Shown in pieces: positions 9,384 through 17,807 of a DNA stretch of 64,000 bases (within the stretch, counting starts at the first letter, position 1; every line of letters starts with the position of its first letter). The stretch is from Anaerobacterium chartisolvens (GTDB taxonomy: Bacteria > Bacillota > Clostridia > Acetivibrionales > DSM-27016). The notes beneath the pieces were generated by a model that was given only the letters and a program-made list of their open reading frames with translations, did not search any database and was not told where the DNA came from. Where the stretch lies: contig NZ_QPJT01000008.1 in assembly GCF_003337415.1 (NCBI RefSeq), positions 62,001 to 126,000 of the forward strand, read 5' to 3'. The translations under genes were made by a program, and so were the position numbers.

Positions 9384-10199
9384 TCACTTGACCGCAGTCA
9401 GTATGAATATCTTTTTGCCGCCTTTTATTCCCTTGCCTTTGCTTGCTCCGTCACAGTCAAAATCCTTCTCAATTTTGATGTCCCTGAAACCCGCCTGCAT
9501 AAACAATTCTTCCATTTCTCCCACGTCAAAGCCCGGCCACTTGTCATGCATCTTTTCCATAAGAGCACGATCCCCGTGCTGTACAAAATCTAAAACAAAC
9601 ACACTTCCACCGGGCTTTATTACCCTGTACATTTCCTCTATGGAGGCCTCCGGCTCTTCTATATGATGAAGCACCATGCTTGCGCATACCATATCCACGC
9701 TGGAGTCTTCCAGAGATATTTCTCCCCCGTCGGTCAAAACAGTGTCAATATTCTTCAAATTCTCCCGGAAAGCTTTTTTCTCAAGCTCCTTAAGCATACC
9801 CTGTGAGATATCCACCGCAATAACCTTTTTAACCCTTGGAGCCACAGATATTGAAATGTACCCATCTCCCGCCCCCAGATCTACAACTGTCATATCACTC
9901 TTTAAAAGCTCCATGTCCAAAAGCTTTTTCAGTATTTCGTCGTCGTAATATCCCTTCCTTAGCTCCTCCCACTGCGCCGCGACTTGGTTGAAAAACTCCT
10001 TTGTCTCTCCCTCGCTGCCCGAGTATAGCTTGGAATCTCCCGAAGACAGCCATTCTATCAGCGCCTTCCTGCTGAATCTCCATTCTCTGCCTATTTTTCT
10101 CGCGGGGACACTCTCCTCCTTAAGTAATTTTATGAAGGTTTTTACACTCACTCCGAAAAGCTCCGCAGCCTCTTCCATATTGAGTATCTCCCTGTGCAT
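9384..10199 (-). CDS. Excisionase-type HTH fused to class I methyltransferase domain (SahR-like)
   Basis: 271 residues from the ATG at 10199, which has GAGGTG at good distance; a GTG at 10205 is the longer option. Residues ~5-52 are an excisionase/MerR-type HTH (NMEEAAELFGVSVKTFIKLL, then KIGREWRFSRKALIEWL). Residues ~85-270 are a SAM-binding Rossmann methyltransferase domain with motif I DLGAGDG, AVDIS and VLHHIEEP. The stretch DFVQHGD...HDKWPGF...L resembles ArsR-type HTH-methyltransferase fusions such as SahR. It sits between ahcY (31 bp) and mtaD (55 bp). I infer a DNA-binding sensor of SAM or SAH controlling this operon; a true methyltransferase with a DNA tether is the alternative. Confidence 0.75.
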   Translation of the reverse strand: MHREILNMEEAAELFGVSVKTFIKLLKEESVPARKIGREWRFSRKALIEWLSSGDSKLYSGSEGETKEFFNQVAAQWEELRKGYYDDEILKKLLDMELLKSDMTVVDLGAGDGYISISVAPRVKKVIAVDISQGMLKELEKKAFRENLKNIDTVLTDGGEISLEDSSVDMVCASMVLHHIEEPEASIEEMYRVIKPGGSVFVLDFVQHGDRALMEKMHDKWPGFDVGEMEELFMQAGFRDIKIEKDFDCDGASKGKGIKGGKKIFILTAVK

Positions 10200-10236
10200 A
10201 TTCACACCTCTATACCGGTATATATTTTATTTTAAT

Positions 10237-11481
10237 TTACGCCCAGCTATCCAGATATTTTTTCTGCTGCTCGGTGAGAGCGTCTATTTCCACTCCCCAT
10301 GCCGCAAGCTTCATCCCTGCAACCCTTTTGTCTATATCGTCGGGGACATCTATTACCCTTACCCCTGTGCTGCCGTGGCTTTTAAGTATATACTCCGCGC
10401 TTAACGCCTGCAGCGCAAAGCTCATATCCATTATTTCGGCAGGATGCCCGTCGCCTGCCGCAAGGTTTACCAGCCTTCCCTCGGCAAGAATATTAATCCA
10501 TCTGCCGTCAGACATTTTATAGCCCATTATATTTTTCCTCTGCTCCTTTTTCTCCACTGCCATGCTCTCAAGCTCAGGGATGCAAAGCTCCACGTCAAAG
10601 TGCCCGGCATTGCAAAGCACCGCGCCGTCCTTCATAACCTTATAATGCTCTCCGTGGATAACCCTTTCACAGCCTGTAACGGTAACAAATATGTCCCCGT
10701 GCCTTGCCGCCTCGCTCATCCTCATAACCTTAAACCCGTCCATTATAGCCTCCGCGGCCTTTACTGCATCCACCTCGCACACTATAACATCCGCTCCGAA
10801 GCCCTTTGCCCTCATTGCGATACCTTTTCCGCACCATCCATACCCCGCAACCACCACATTCTTGCCCGCAACGATAAGGTTGGTGGTCCTGTTTATTCCG
10901 TCCCATACCGACTGCCCCGTGCCGTACCTGTTGTCAAAAAGATATTTGCAATACGCATTGTTTACAGCAACCATAGGGAATTTCAATATCCCTTCCCTCT
11001 CCATTGCCTTAAGCCTTATAACTCCTGTTGTCGTTTCCTCGCAGCCGCCCTTCACATGGGGCAGAAGCTCCTTGCGGCTGGTATGCAGGAGATGCACCAG
11101 ATCTCCTCCGTCGTCAATTATTATATTGGGCTTGCAATCCAAAGCCTTGTTTAAGTGCTCAAAATACTCTTCCTTTGTGGAATTATACCATGCAAACACA
11201 TCCAGACCGTCCGCTGCCAGTCCTGCCGCAACATCGTCCTGTGTGGACAGGGGATTGCTTCCCGTAACAGAAACCTCTCCACCCCCTGCGGCAAGAAGCT
11301 TTGCCAGGTACGCGGTTTTTGCCTCAAGGTGTACTGAAACAGTGATCCGCACGCCCTCAAACGGCTTAGATTTTGCAAATTCACTTTCAAGTGCCCTCAG
11401 CAACGGCATGTTTTTTCTTACCCATTGGATTTTTTGCCTCCCTGCTTCGGCAAGTCCGATATCTCTAATAACACTTTTCAT
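10237..11481 (-). CDS. ahcY: Adenosylhomocysteinase family enzyme (possible S-inosylhomocysteine hydrolase)
   Basis: 414 residues, the short archaeal/Thermotoga form. The NAD-binding GYGWCGKG motif and the [13 protein letters not shown] and NAGHF segments identify the family, which splits SAH into homocysteine and a nucleoside. The HLEAKTA segment (residues 51-57) puts Glu53 and Lys55 where mammalian SAHH has adenine-contacting Thr57 and Glu59, and the C-terminal tail beyond YLDSWA is absent. Together with the downstream deaminase this allows that the real substrate is S-inosylhomocysteine. It is the first gene of the operon, with TGGAGG before the ATG. Confidence 0.93.
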   Translation of the reverse strand: MKSVIRDIGLAEAGRQKIQWVRKNMPLLRALESEFAKSKPFEGVRITVSVHLEAKTAYLAKLLAAGGGEVSVTGSNPLSTQDDVAAGLAADGLDVFAWYNSTKEEYFEHLNKALDCKPNIIIDDGGDLVHLLHTSRKELLPHVKGGCEETTTGVIRLKAMEREGILKFPMVAVNNAYCKYLFDNRYGTGQSVWDGINRTTNLIVAGKNVVVAGYGWCGKGIAMRAKGFGADVIVCEVDAVKAAEAIMDGFKVMRMSEAARHGDIFVTVTGCERVIHGEHYKVMKDGAVLCNAGHFDVELCIPELESMAVEKKEQRKNIMGYKMSDGRWINILAEGRLVNLAAGDGHPAEIMDMSFALQALSAEYILKSHGSTGVRVIDVPDDIDKRVAGMKLAAWGVEIDALTEQQKKYLDSWA

Positions 11482-11522
11482 AAAATCTACCTCCAGCTTA
11501 TATCTGCTTAATATTATTTCAC

Positions 11523-11551
11523 CCCGGGAAATTTACAATTCAAAATCCCGC
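11523..11551. promoter_or_regulatory. Candidate operator in ahcY leader
   Basis: CCCGGGAAATTT and AAAATCCCGC form an imperfect inverted repeat about 45-75 bases after the predicted transcription start of the ahcY operon. It could bind the HTH-methyltransferase protein encoded in the operon. This is weak evidence from symmetry only. Confidence 0.25.
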
Positions 11552-11596
11552 AAAAAATAGCCTTTCTGTTTTTATAATATAATTATTTCCAGCCCC

Positions 11597-11625
11597 ATTA
11601 TATAATAGTTTACTTTACTTATCAA
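11597..11625 (-). promoter_or_regulatory. Sigma-A-type promoter of the ahcY operon
   Basis: Read on the minus strand: -35 TTGATA (11625-11620), 17-base spacer, -10 TATAAT (11602-11597). It is ~115 bases upstream of the ahcY ATG. Confidence 0.6.
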
Positions 11626-11682
11626 CAATAAAATTCTCTTATATTTATCTCTTCTTCATCTATTTTCACTTAAATTACCGTC

Positions 11683-11886
11683 TATATAGGACACGATAAA
11701 GATTTTACAAACATAGAGGATATAATTGCTTGCAGAAATTTTTAATAGCGACGAAAAGATGCCTTGTGGGGAAATGTCTCACGGGTCTGTCATCAGGCAC
11801 TTTTCTTAGATGTATTCCTTACGGGCCAAAAAAATTTCTTCCATCAAGTTATATCCTCCATGTAAAATCTTTATCGCTATATATAT
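11683..11886 (+). mobile_element. MITE-like element, ~205 bp, copy 1 (family B)
   Basis: The ends form terminal inverted repeats of about 40 bases (TATATAG, then CGATAAAGATTTTACA, a short gap, GAGGATATAA). The second copy lies at 24562-24770 in opposite orientation, with most differences in the central ~40 bases. It contains no plausible gene; an open frame at 11730-11942 runs out of the element and is not credible. It sits between the PNP gene and the ahcY promoter. Confidence 0.75.
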
Positions 11887-11915
11887 CAAAAAAGCAAAGG
11901 GACATTTCCAAATTT

Positions 11916-11941
11916 AAAAGGGAGAGGCTTCTCTCCCTTTA
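11916..11941 (-). terminator. Terminator of purine nucleoside phosphorylase gene
   Basis: AAAGGGAGAG pairs with CTCTCCCTTT around a GCTT loop. On the minus strand it ends in a T-rich tail and lies 18 bases after the stop of the gene starting at 12795. Confidence 0.75.
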
Positions 11942-11958
11942 ATAAAATCCCCCGTATG

Positions 11959-12795
11959 TTAAAGCTTTTCCACTATTGCCTTTACAAGCCGCATAAACAT
12001 TCCTTCAACCTCTTTTGCCGTCTTCATTACCTCCTCATGACTGAGAGGCTGGTTTAAAATCCCCGCCGCCATGTTGGTTATGCAGGATATACCCAGCACC
12101 TTCATACCGGCATGTCGGGCCGTTATGACCTCGGGAACGGTGGACATGCCGACTGCGTCGGCGCCCAGTATTCTAAGTGCGTTTATCTCTGCCGGAGTCT
12201 CGTACATAGGTCCCTTTGTAAACGCGTATATGCCCTCTTGTATATCTGTGCCTGATACCTCCGCGGCAGCTCTTGCCAAATCAATAAGCTCCCTGCTGTA
12301 GGCCTCCGACATGTCGGGAAATCTCACTCCGAACTCATCGGCGTTTTTACCCCTTAACGGCGAGGGACTAAAAAAGCTTATGTGGTCTTTTATAAGCATC
12401 AGAGTTCCGGGCTTGAAATTCTTATTCACTCCGCCCGCCGCATTAGTAACAATAAGCTTATCCAGTCCAAGCAGCTTAAAAACTCTTATATGAAAAACAA
12501 CCTGCGACACCTCATAGCCCTCATAATAGTGAAACCTTCCCTTCATTGCCAGCACCGGCCTGCCTCCAAGCCTTCCCGCTATCAGAACTCCCGAATGGCC
12601 CTCAACCGTGGTAACGGGAAAATTGGGTATATCGCTGTAAGCTATTTCAGTTGTGTCCTCCATCTCATTAACCAGAGGCCCAAGCCCCGATCCCAGCACA
12701 ATGCCCGCCTCGGGCTGTACCTTAAGCTTACCCCTTATAAATTCTGCCGCCTCCAGTGCCTTCCTATAAAAGTCATCCTTTTGTATGCTCTCCAT
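11959..12795 (-). CDS. punA: Purine nucleoside phosphorylase (trimeric type)
   Basis: 278 residues from the ATG at 12795, which has GGAGG six bases upstream; a longer frame to 12855 lacks a site. Features: GIVLGSGLG near residues 31-39, the GRFHYYEGY phosphate/ribose loop, TNAAGGVN, KGPMYETPAEI and the GMSTVPE base-binding segment. The enzyme splits inosine or guanosine (perhaps methylthioinosine) into base and ribose-1-phosphate. It reads in the same direction as the ahcY operon and lies upstream of it, separated by a terminator and the MITE, so it is probably its own unit but functionally linked. Confidence 0.93.
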   Translation of the reverse strand: MESIQKDDFYRKALEAAEFIRGKLKVQPEAGIVLGSGLGPLVNEMEDTTEIAYSDIPNFPVTTVEGHSGVLIAGRLGGRPVLAMKGRFHYYEGYEVSQVVFHIRVFKLLGLDKLIVTNAAGGVNKNFKPGTLMLIKDHISFFSPSPLRGKNADEFGVRFPDMSEAYSRELIDLARAAAEVSGTDIQEGIYAFTKGPMYETPAEINALRILGADAVGMSTVPEVITARHAGMKVLGISCITNMAAGILNQPLSHEEVMKTAKEVEGMFMRLVKAIVEKL

Positions 12796-12925
12796 ATCAA
12801 ACCTCCATAAACCGGGTGTATAAAATAAAAGTGAGTATTCCATATCATCCTTCACTTAAATTAAATACATCTCCATAAACTTTATCTATAGCAATTATAC
12901 CAACTTTACAATTTATTGCAACAGC

Positions 12926-14314
12926 CTACGTATTCATAAGAGATATTCTCTTTTGCTCATCGCATATGATTGCCTTTCTCTTATTGTCAATAAACGTCGT
13001 CATCATTATCCTGCCCTCCCATAAGTCGTTTAAGTGCTTTAGAGTCTCATACGCATAGTTGAGCTCCAGCTCCCTTCCCTCATACTGGTGCTCCAAAACA
13101 AGCGTATTATCCTTCTGCACCCACTCAACTACTCTTATGGAAGGAATTCCTCCCATCCCTGATGAGGCGGCAAGTGTGTCTCTTATTTTTTTCCAGCCCT
13201 CATCATCGGATATCTGGGAGATAAAATAAGCATTGTCACAATTTATATATTCAAACAGATTCATTTCCCTGCACAGATCATAGGTAAGATACCTTCTTAA
13301 AAAGGACTCGTCCCGCTCCACTTCTCTGACCTCAAAAATTTTCTTAGGGTTGTCGGGGTACATTTTCATAAGGCTTTCAAATATTTTAAAGCCTACATAG
13401 TATGGATTCACCTGTCCCTTATATGGACATATAACCTGATTATGCCTTTTAAGAAACTCCATATGCAGTGCCTGCGGCAATTTAAGCCTGTTTAATATGG
13501 TATAGTGCCACAGGCTGGCCCATCCCTCATTCATTATCTTTGTTTCAATCTGAGGAATAAAATAAAGGGTTTCCTCCCTTACCACATCCAGTATATCCCG
13601 TTCCCACTCGCTTAGCCTTCCATAGATTGATACAAAAAGAAGTACATCCTCCTCCGGCTCTAAGGGTATTTTTTTAATGTCAACGGGAATTTCACAGCTC
13701 TGAAGCTTAGGGTTAAGCAGAGGATATTCCTCCGCAGACCCCTGCATCTTTTTCAGCATAGCTCTTTTCTTGTCTTCTTCCGAGACTCGTCTCTCTCCTA
13801 TTACCCTCACAGTTTGGTATTTTAAAGCATGTGCGGAATTTAAAAACTTCTCCACCTTCTGATATCCTATACCAGGGTCTGCAATATACTCCCGTATTCT
13901 GTCGGCGTGATTCTTAAACATTTCAACGGTGTATTCAGCTCTTGTTCCCGTCTTGAACAGCCTGTTGTTTTTAAAGAAATCATTGTGCCCATATACATGG
14001 GCAATTGTTAAAATCTGCAAAAGAAGGGTGTTATCCTTCATCAAATAAGCAATGCATGGGTCTGAATTTATAACCATCTCATAGGGCAGACCCGACATAT
14101 TATACCTGTTTAACGTTTTAAGCCTTTCATATGCCTTGCCATAGCTCCAGTGGGGGTAGTGGGAGGGCATTCCTGTATAGGTTTCGTATCCCATCATGTC
14201 ATCACAGCTTACTATCTCAAACTCCTGATCATAAAAATCAAGGCCTTCCTCTCTGGCAACCCTCTCTATTCTGTCATCCCATTCCTCAAGCTCTCTCATG
14301 CTGTAATCCGCCAA
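12926..14314 (-). CDS. spoVR: SpoVR family protein
   Basis: 462 residues, typical length. The N-terminal segment with DFYDQEFEIVS, the MPSHYPHWSYGK motif and the YAHGHNDFF-like stretch (here HVYGHNDFF) mark the family, which is needed for normal spore cortex formation in Bacillus. The start is TTG (14312-14314) with GGGAGG nine bases upstream. It is the last gene of prkA-yhbH-spoVR, 35 bases after yhbH. The three-gene order is conserved widely and suggests a shared stress or sporulation role. Confidence 0.95.
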   Translation of the reverse strand: MADYSMRELEEWDDRIERVAREEGLDFYDQEFEIVSCDDMMGYETYTGMPSHYPHWSYGKAYERLKTLNRYNMSGLPYEMVINSDPCIAYLMKDNTLLLQILTIAHVYGHNDFFKNNRLFKTGTRAEYTVEMFKNHADRIREYIADPGIGYQKVEKFLNSAHALKYQTVRVIGERRVSEEDKKRAMLKKMQGSAEEYPLLNPKLQSCEIPVDIKKIPLEPEEDVLLFVSIYGRLSEWERDILDVVREETLYFIPQIETKIMNEGWASLWHYTILNRLKLPQALHMEFLKRHNQVICPYKGQVNPYYVGFKIFESLMKMYPDNPKKIFEVREVERDESFLRRYLTYDLCREMNLFEYINCDNAYFISQISDDEGWKKIRDTLAASSGMGGIPSIRVVEWVQKDNTLVLEHQYEGRELELNYAYETLKHLNDLWEGRIMMTTFIDNKRKAIICDEQKRISLMNT

Positions 14315-14349
14315 TCATATGCACCTCCCTTCAGCTTGAAAAGCCTCCT

Positions 14350-15546
14350 CTATTTTTCTCCGTCCTTCTCCAAAAGCCTTTTAAGAGAATTGAGAAGCTC
14401 CTCCTTGTTGGACATTGTAACAACAACAAAGTTTTTATTTTTAATATTTTTTTGAAAATCTGTTTTTATGGTGCTTCCCGACGAGTAATAGCCGGGAATA
14501 ATTTCTCCGTAGCCAAATAAATTGCACACCTCACACAGCTTTCCTGCAAACTCTATCGCCCTCTTGTTGTCCTCTGTCCAGTTGTCGCCGTCACTGCAAT
14601 GAAAGGCGTAAATATTCCAGCTCGCAGGGTTATACCTCTGCTCAATTATCTCAAGAGCTTTTTCATACCCGCTGCTTATATAGGTTCCTCCCGATTCACC
14701 CTTATGAAAAAACTCATCCTCATTTACTTCCTTTGCTGTGGTCGTATGTGCCACATATGCAATCTCGACGTTGGAGTATTTGAGCCTTATAAATTGATAA
14801 AGCAAAAAATAAAAGCTTCTCGCCATATATTTTTTTGTTTGATCCATAGAACCCGATACGTCCATAATGCATATTATTACGGCATTAAAATCCTTCTTAT
14901 GCTCCTCCCTCACTCTGTAGTATCTTAAATCGTCATCCATAAAAGGAAATCTTTTTGTGCAATATTCCTCGGCATTTTCATACTCGCTGTCTTCCAGTTC
15001 CTTTCCGGTGCGCTTATATGCCTGCACTCTTTTAATCTTTTCCATAACGGAGCGCCTTTTGGCAAGCCTCGGAGGAATTCCCTTCCTCTGATATCCAATC
15101 TTTTTAAGGCTTCTTACAACCTCAAGATCCGAAAGCTTTTTTTTATCTATATCGGGAAGGTTTAAGTCCTCAAACAAATAATTTACCAACTCCTCAATGG
15201 TAATCTCGGTTTCATAAATATCCTCGCCCTCCTGATTTCCCACCTGCCCGCTGCCATTGGCTCCCTTGCCTGCCTTATCCTCCCCTATTTTATCTCCCCT
15301 TTTTTCGTTTCCGTCACCTGTACCGACACCGGAGGAATTTTTCCCATATATAAATTGATATTCCTTTATACCCTTTATAGGAATCTTTATTTTCTTATCC
15401 TTGCTCTGGCCTATTATGCTTTCCTCAGCTATAATATTGCCCAGATTTTTTTTGATGGCTTCCTCTACCAACTCCTTATGCCGCCTTCTGTCTTCAAACG
15501 ACCGACCCTTATCACCACTTCCACTGAACTCTTTAAACACAGCCAT
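14350..15546 (-). CDS. yhbH: YhbH / DUF444 family protein
   Basis: 398 residues from the ATG at 15546; an ATG four codons earlier (15558) sits directly on the GGTGGG ribosome site, so it is less likely. The C-terminal half has a von Willebrand A-like metal-binding pattern: IMDVSGSM (a DxSxS MIDAS motif), then GGTYIS and HCSDGDNW. The N-terminal ~120 residues are charged and low in complexity. DUF444 proteins accompany the PrkA kinase and SpoVR; in Bacillus the locus is expressed during sporulation. It lies 48 bases after prkA. Confidence 0.93.
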   Translation of the reverse strand: MAVFKEFSGSGDKGRSFEDRRRHKELVEEAIKKNLGNIIAEESIIGQSKDKKIKIPIKGIKEYQFIYGKNSSGVGTGDGNEKRGDKIGEDKAGKGANGSGQVGNQEGEDIYETEITIEELVNYLFEDLNLPDIDKKKLSDLEVVRSLKKIGYQRKGIPPRLAKRRSVMEKIKRVQAYKRTGKELEDSEYENAEEYCTKRFPFMDDDLRYYRVREEHKKDFNAVIICIMDVSGSMDQTKKYMARSFYFLLYQFIRLKYSNVEIAYVAHTTTAKEVNEDEFFHKGESGGTYISSGYEKALEIIEQRYNPASWNIYAFHCSDGDNWTEDNKRAIEFAGKLCEVCNLFGYGEIIPGYYSSGSTIKTDFQKNIKNKNFVVVTMSNKEELLNSLKRLLEKDGEK

Positions 15547-15594
15547 TATCCATCCCACCTCTTACGCCGGCTTCTCCAACAAACACACAATTCT

Positions 15595-17523
15595 CTAATC
15601 CTTCCACAAATTATTTGCAGCGTACTTTAAAATTACATTGCAGCAGCAATCGCAATAACCGTTTCTTTTCATCTCGTCAACCATAAGATTGAATTTTTCA
15701 CTCTGCTCGTTATCTCTCACCTTAGCTTGAGTGATAACACGGCTGAGCTCCTTAACAGACGCCGTAAGCTTTTTTTCTATTGCCTCCTTTAAAGGCTCAT
15801 AGCTGTAAAAATCAAGCTTTCCTCCATTGCGGAGGACAAAAAACATATACGCCGTTACATCTGATCTAAAGCCCTTTGCGGCGGAATCGGTAATCCCTAT
15901 CTGCTCCTCTATGGATCTTAAGAATTTTTCATCCGGCTCAAGCTCCTGCCCTGTGTTGGCATCCTTTATCTTGGTCTTGTTCACAAACGCCTCCGCATGG
16001 TCAAGATAATTATTAAACAGGCTCTCCGCCTGCTCCCTGTATCCGTGAATAAATGCCTTTGTAACTTCCTTTTCAAGCATCTTATTATATTCCTTTTTAA
16101 TTCCGTCCTGTATAAATCTTAAATATCTCTCCCTTTCCTCTTCGCTTATGGCTGTTTCCTTAACCGATTTAACAAGAGTCTCCATTACAGATATAGGATT
16201 TATGCAATTGTGCTCGGACTCAGACAGCGCAGTATCAAGCGCCTTCATTATAAATCTTGTTGAAATTCCCGTCATTCCCTCTCTCTGATTTTCATCCCTC
16301 AAATCAAATATGTCTACCTTTTTGGCCATTCCCTTCTCCACAATTTCCTCTCCGTTGTAAATTTTAAGCTTTGTAATGGGGTCAACCTTTGCGGAGGGCG
16401 CAAGCCTTGTTAGTATTGCAAACATTGAAGCTACCTCTATGGTATGGGGAGCAATATGAGCATTGAACCTGCTCTTTTTGAGCATCTTTTCATATATTTT
16501 TATTTCCTCGTCAAGCTCAAGGCAGTAAGGAACCTCAACCTTTACGATTCTATCCAGTATGGCTTCGTTGGTATGATCCGACTTAAATTTATTCCACTCT
16601 GCTTCATTAGAATGTGCCAGAATAATTCCGTCAAAATAGATCATAGCTCCCTTTCCCGGAGAGGGAACCGACTTTTCCTGTGTAGCCGTTATCATTGTGT
16701 GAAGATACTCCGTCTCATTTTTAAAAACCTCTATAAACTCTACAATTCCCCTGTTTCCTACATCGAACGCACCGTTTAGCGACAGCACCCTGGGATCGTC
16801 CTCGGGATAAAGGTCTATTTTGGAAATGTCTACACTGCCGATAAGCACGCTTGTGTCCTGATTATTCGGGTCTACGGGAGGAACAACGCCTATTCCCTTT
16901 CTTGACCTCACAGAAAACCCCACAGTCTCAACAGGAAATTTTTCATATTGCCCGTTGAGATCATTTTTAAGCCTATACCGGCAAACCGGGCACAGGTCGC
17001 CCTCAATATGCACACCGAGTATTTCTTCAAATTCACTTCTTAAATGCTTTGGTATCAGGTGCAAGGGCTCTTCTCTCATAGGGCAGCCCTTTAAAGCATA
17101 TACGGGAGGACTCATCTCAAGCGCCCTCTTTACTGCCTCCATAAGGGAGGATTTCCCAGAGCCCACCGGCCCTACCAGATACAGTACCTGCCTTGCCTCC
17201 TCCCCTTCCATTGCCGCAGAGTGAAAATATCTTACTATTTTCATAATAGTCTTGTCTATCCCGAAAAAATCACCTTCAAAAAACCTGTATTTCTTAATTG
17301 TGTCATTTCCGTATATCCTCCGGAGTCTGGGGTTTTCATCAGTCTTTATAATATCTACGCCCTTTGAGGTTATAAGGTTATACATTCTCTGATGGGCAAG
17401 CATGGGTATGTCTGGATCTTCCTTCACTATATTGAGATATTCAATAAAGCTTCCTTCAAAATATCTTTTTTCACGTTCCCTTCTGTCTTTTGTTATTATG
17501 CTTGATAAATCAAGCTTTTCCAT
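15595..17523 (-). CDS. prkA: PrkA-type serine protein kinase / AAA+ ATPase
   Basis: 642 residues. The Walker A motif VGPVGSGKS is at ~118-125 and the Walker B-like IYFDG is in the AAA domain; the C-terminal third resembles the PrkA kinase-like region and ends with a cysteine cluster (CDCCC). PrkA proteins in Bacillus and E. coli (YeaG) act in sporulation and nutrient or nitrogen stress; both kinase and protease activities have been reported. GGGAGG precedes the ATG. It is first of the three-gene cluster; the promoter must lie in the 284 bp before 17807. Confidence 0.95.
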   Translation of the reverse strand: MEKLDLSSIITKDRREREKRYFEGSFIEYLNIVKEDPDIPMLAHQRMYNLITSKGVDIIKTDENPRLRRIYGNDTIKKYRFFEGDFFGIDKTIMKIVRYFHSAAMEGEEARQVLYLVGPVGSGKSSLMEAVKRALEMSPPVYALKGCPMREEPLHLIPKHLRSEFEEILGVHIEGDLCPVCRYRLKNDLNGQYEKFPVETVGFSVRSRKGIGVVPPVDPNNQDTSVLIGSVDISKIDLYPEDDPRVLSLNGAFDVGNRGIVEFIEVFKNETEYLHTMITATQEKSVPSPGKGAMIYFDGIILAHSNEAEWNKFKSDHTNEAILDRIVKVEVPYCLELDEEIKIYEKMLKKSRFNAHIAPHTIEVASMFAILTRLAPSAKVDPITKLKIYNGEEIVEKGMAKKVDIFDLRDENQREGMTGISTRFIMKALDTALSESEHNCINPISVMETLVKSVKETAISEEERERYLRFIQDGIKKEYNKMLEKEVTKAFIHGYREQAESLFNNYLDHAEAFVNKTKIKDANTGQELEPDEKFLRSIEEQIGITDSAAKGFRSDVTAYMFFVLRNGGKLDFYSYEPLKEAIEKKLTASVKELSRVITQAKVRDNEQSEKFNLMVDEMKRNGYCDCCCNVILKYAANNLWKD

Positions 17524-17807
17524 ATAACTACCTCCCTCTATGCTAAGAATTTTATAAAGCTATTCATTTTTTAAAGAGCAGCACATCTACATACAGCACC
17601 TGACCGCCATACCTTTCTATATTTTCATAATATTACAAAACTTAATTTATATTACATGGTTTTGAAATTAAATTTATTTGATGCTGGCGGTGTATATTCG
17701 CACTCCGTGAGCTTGTTGATTCCTTTTTTTTACTCAGCCATAAAGATGTTTTTATGTTATAATATATACTTAATATCTCTCACTTGTTCTTAAAAGGGGT
17801 GCATTAA
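17524..17807. promoter_or_regulatory. Divergent intergenic region prkA / membrane protein
   Basis: A+T-rich spacer holding the start signals of prkA (minus) and the membrane protein gene (plus). I could not assign sigma-E or sigma-A elements with confidence. Confidence 0.3.

Noticed and set aside
11730-11942. Open frame of 70 codons across the MITE
   Set aside because: The frame is not kept in the second copy of the element and runs into a terminator.
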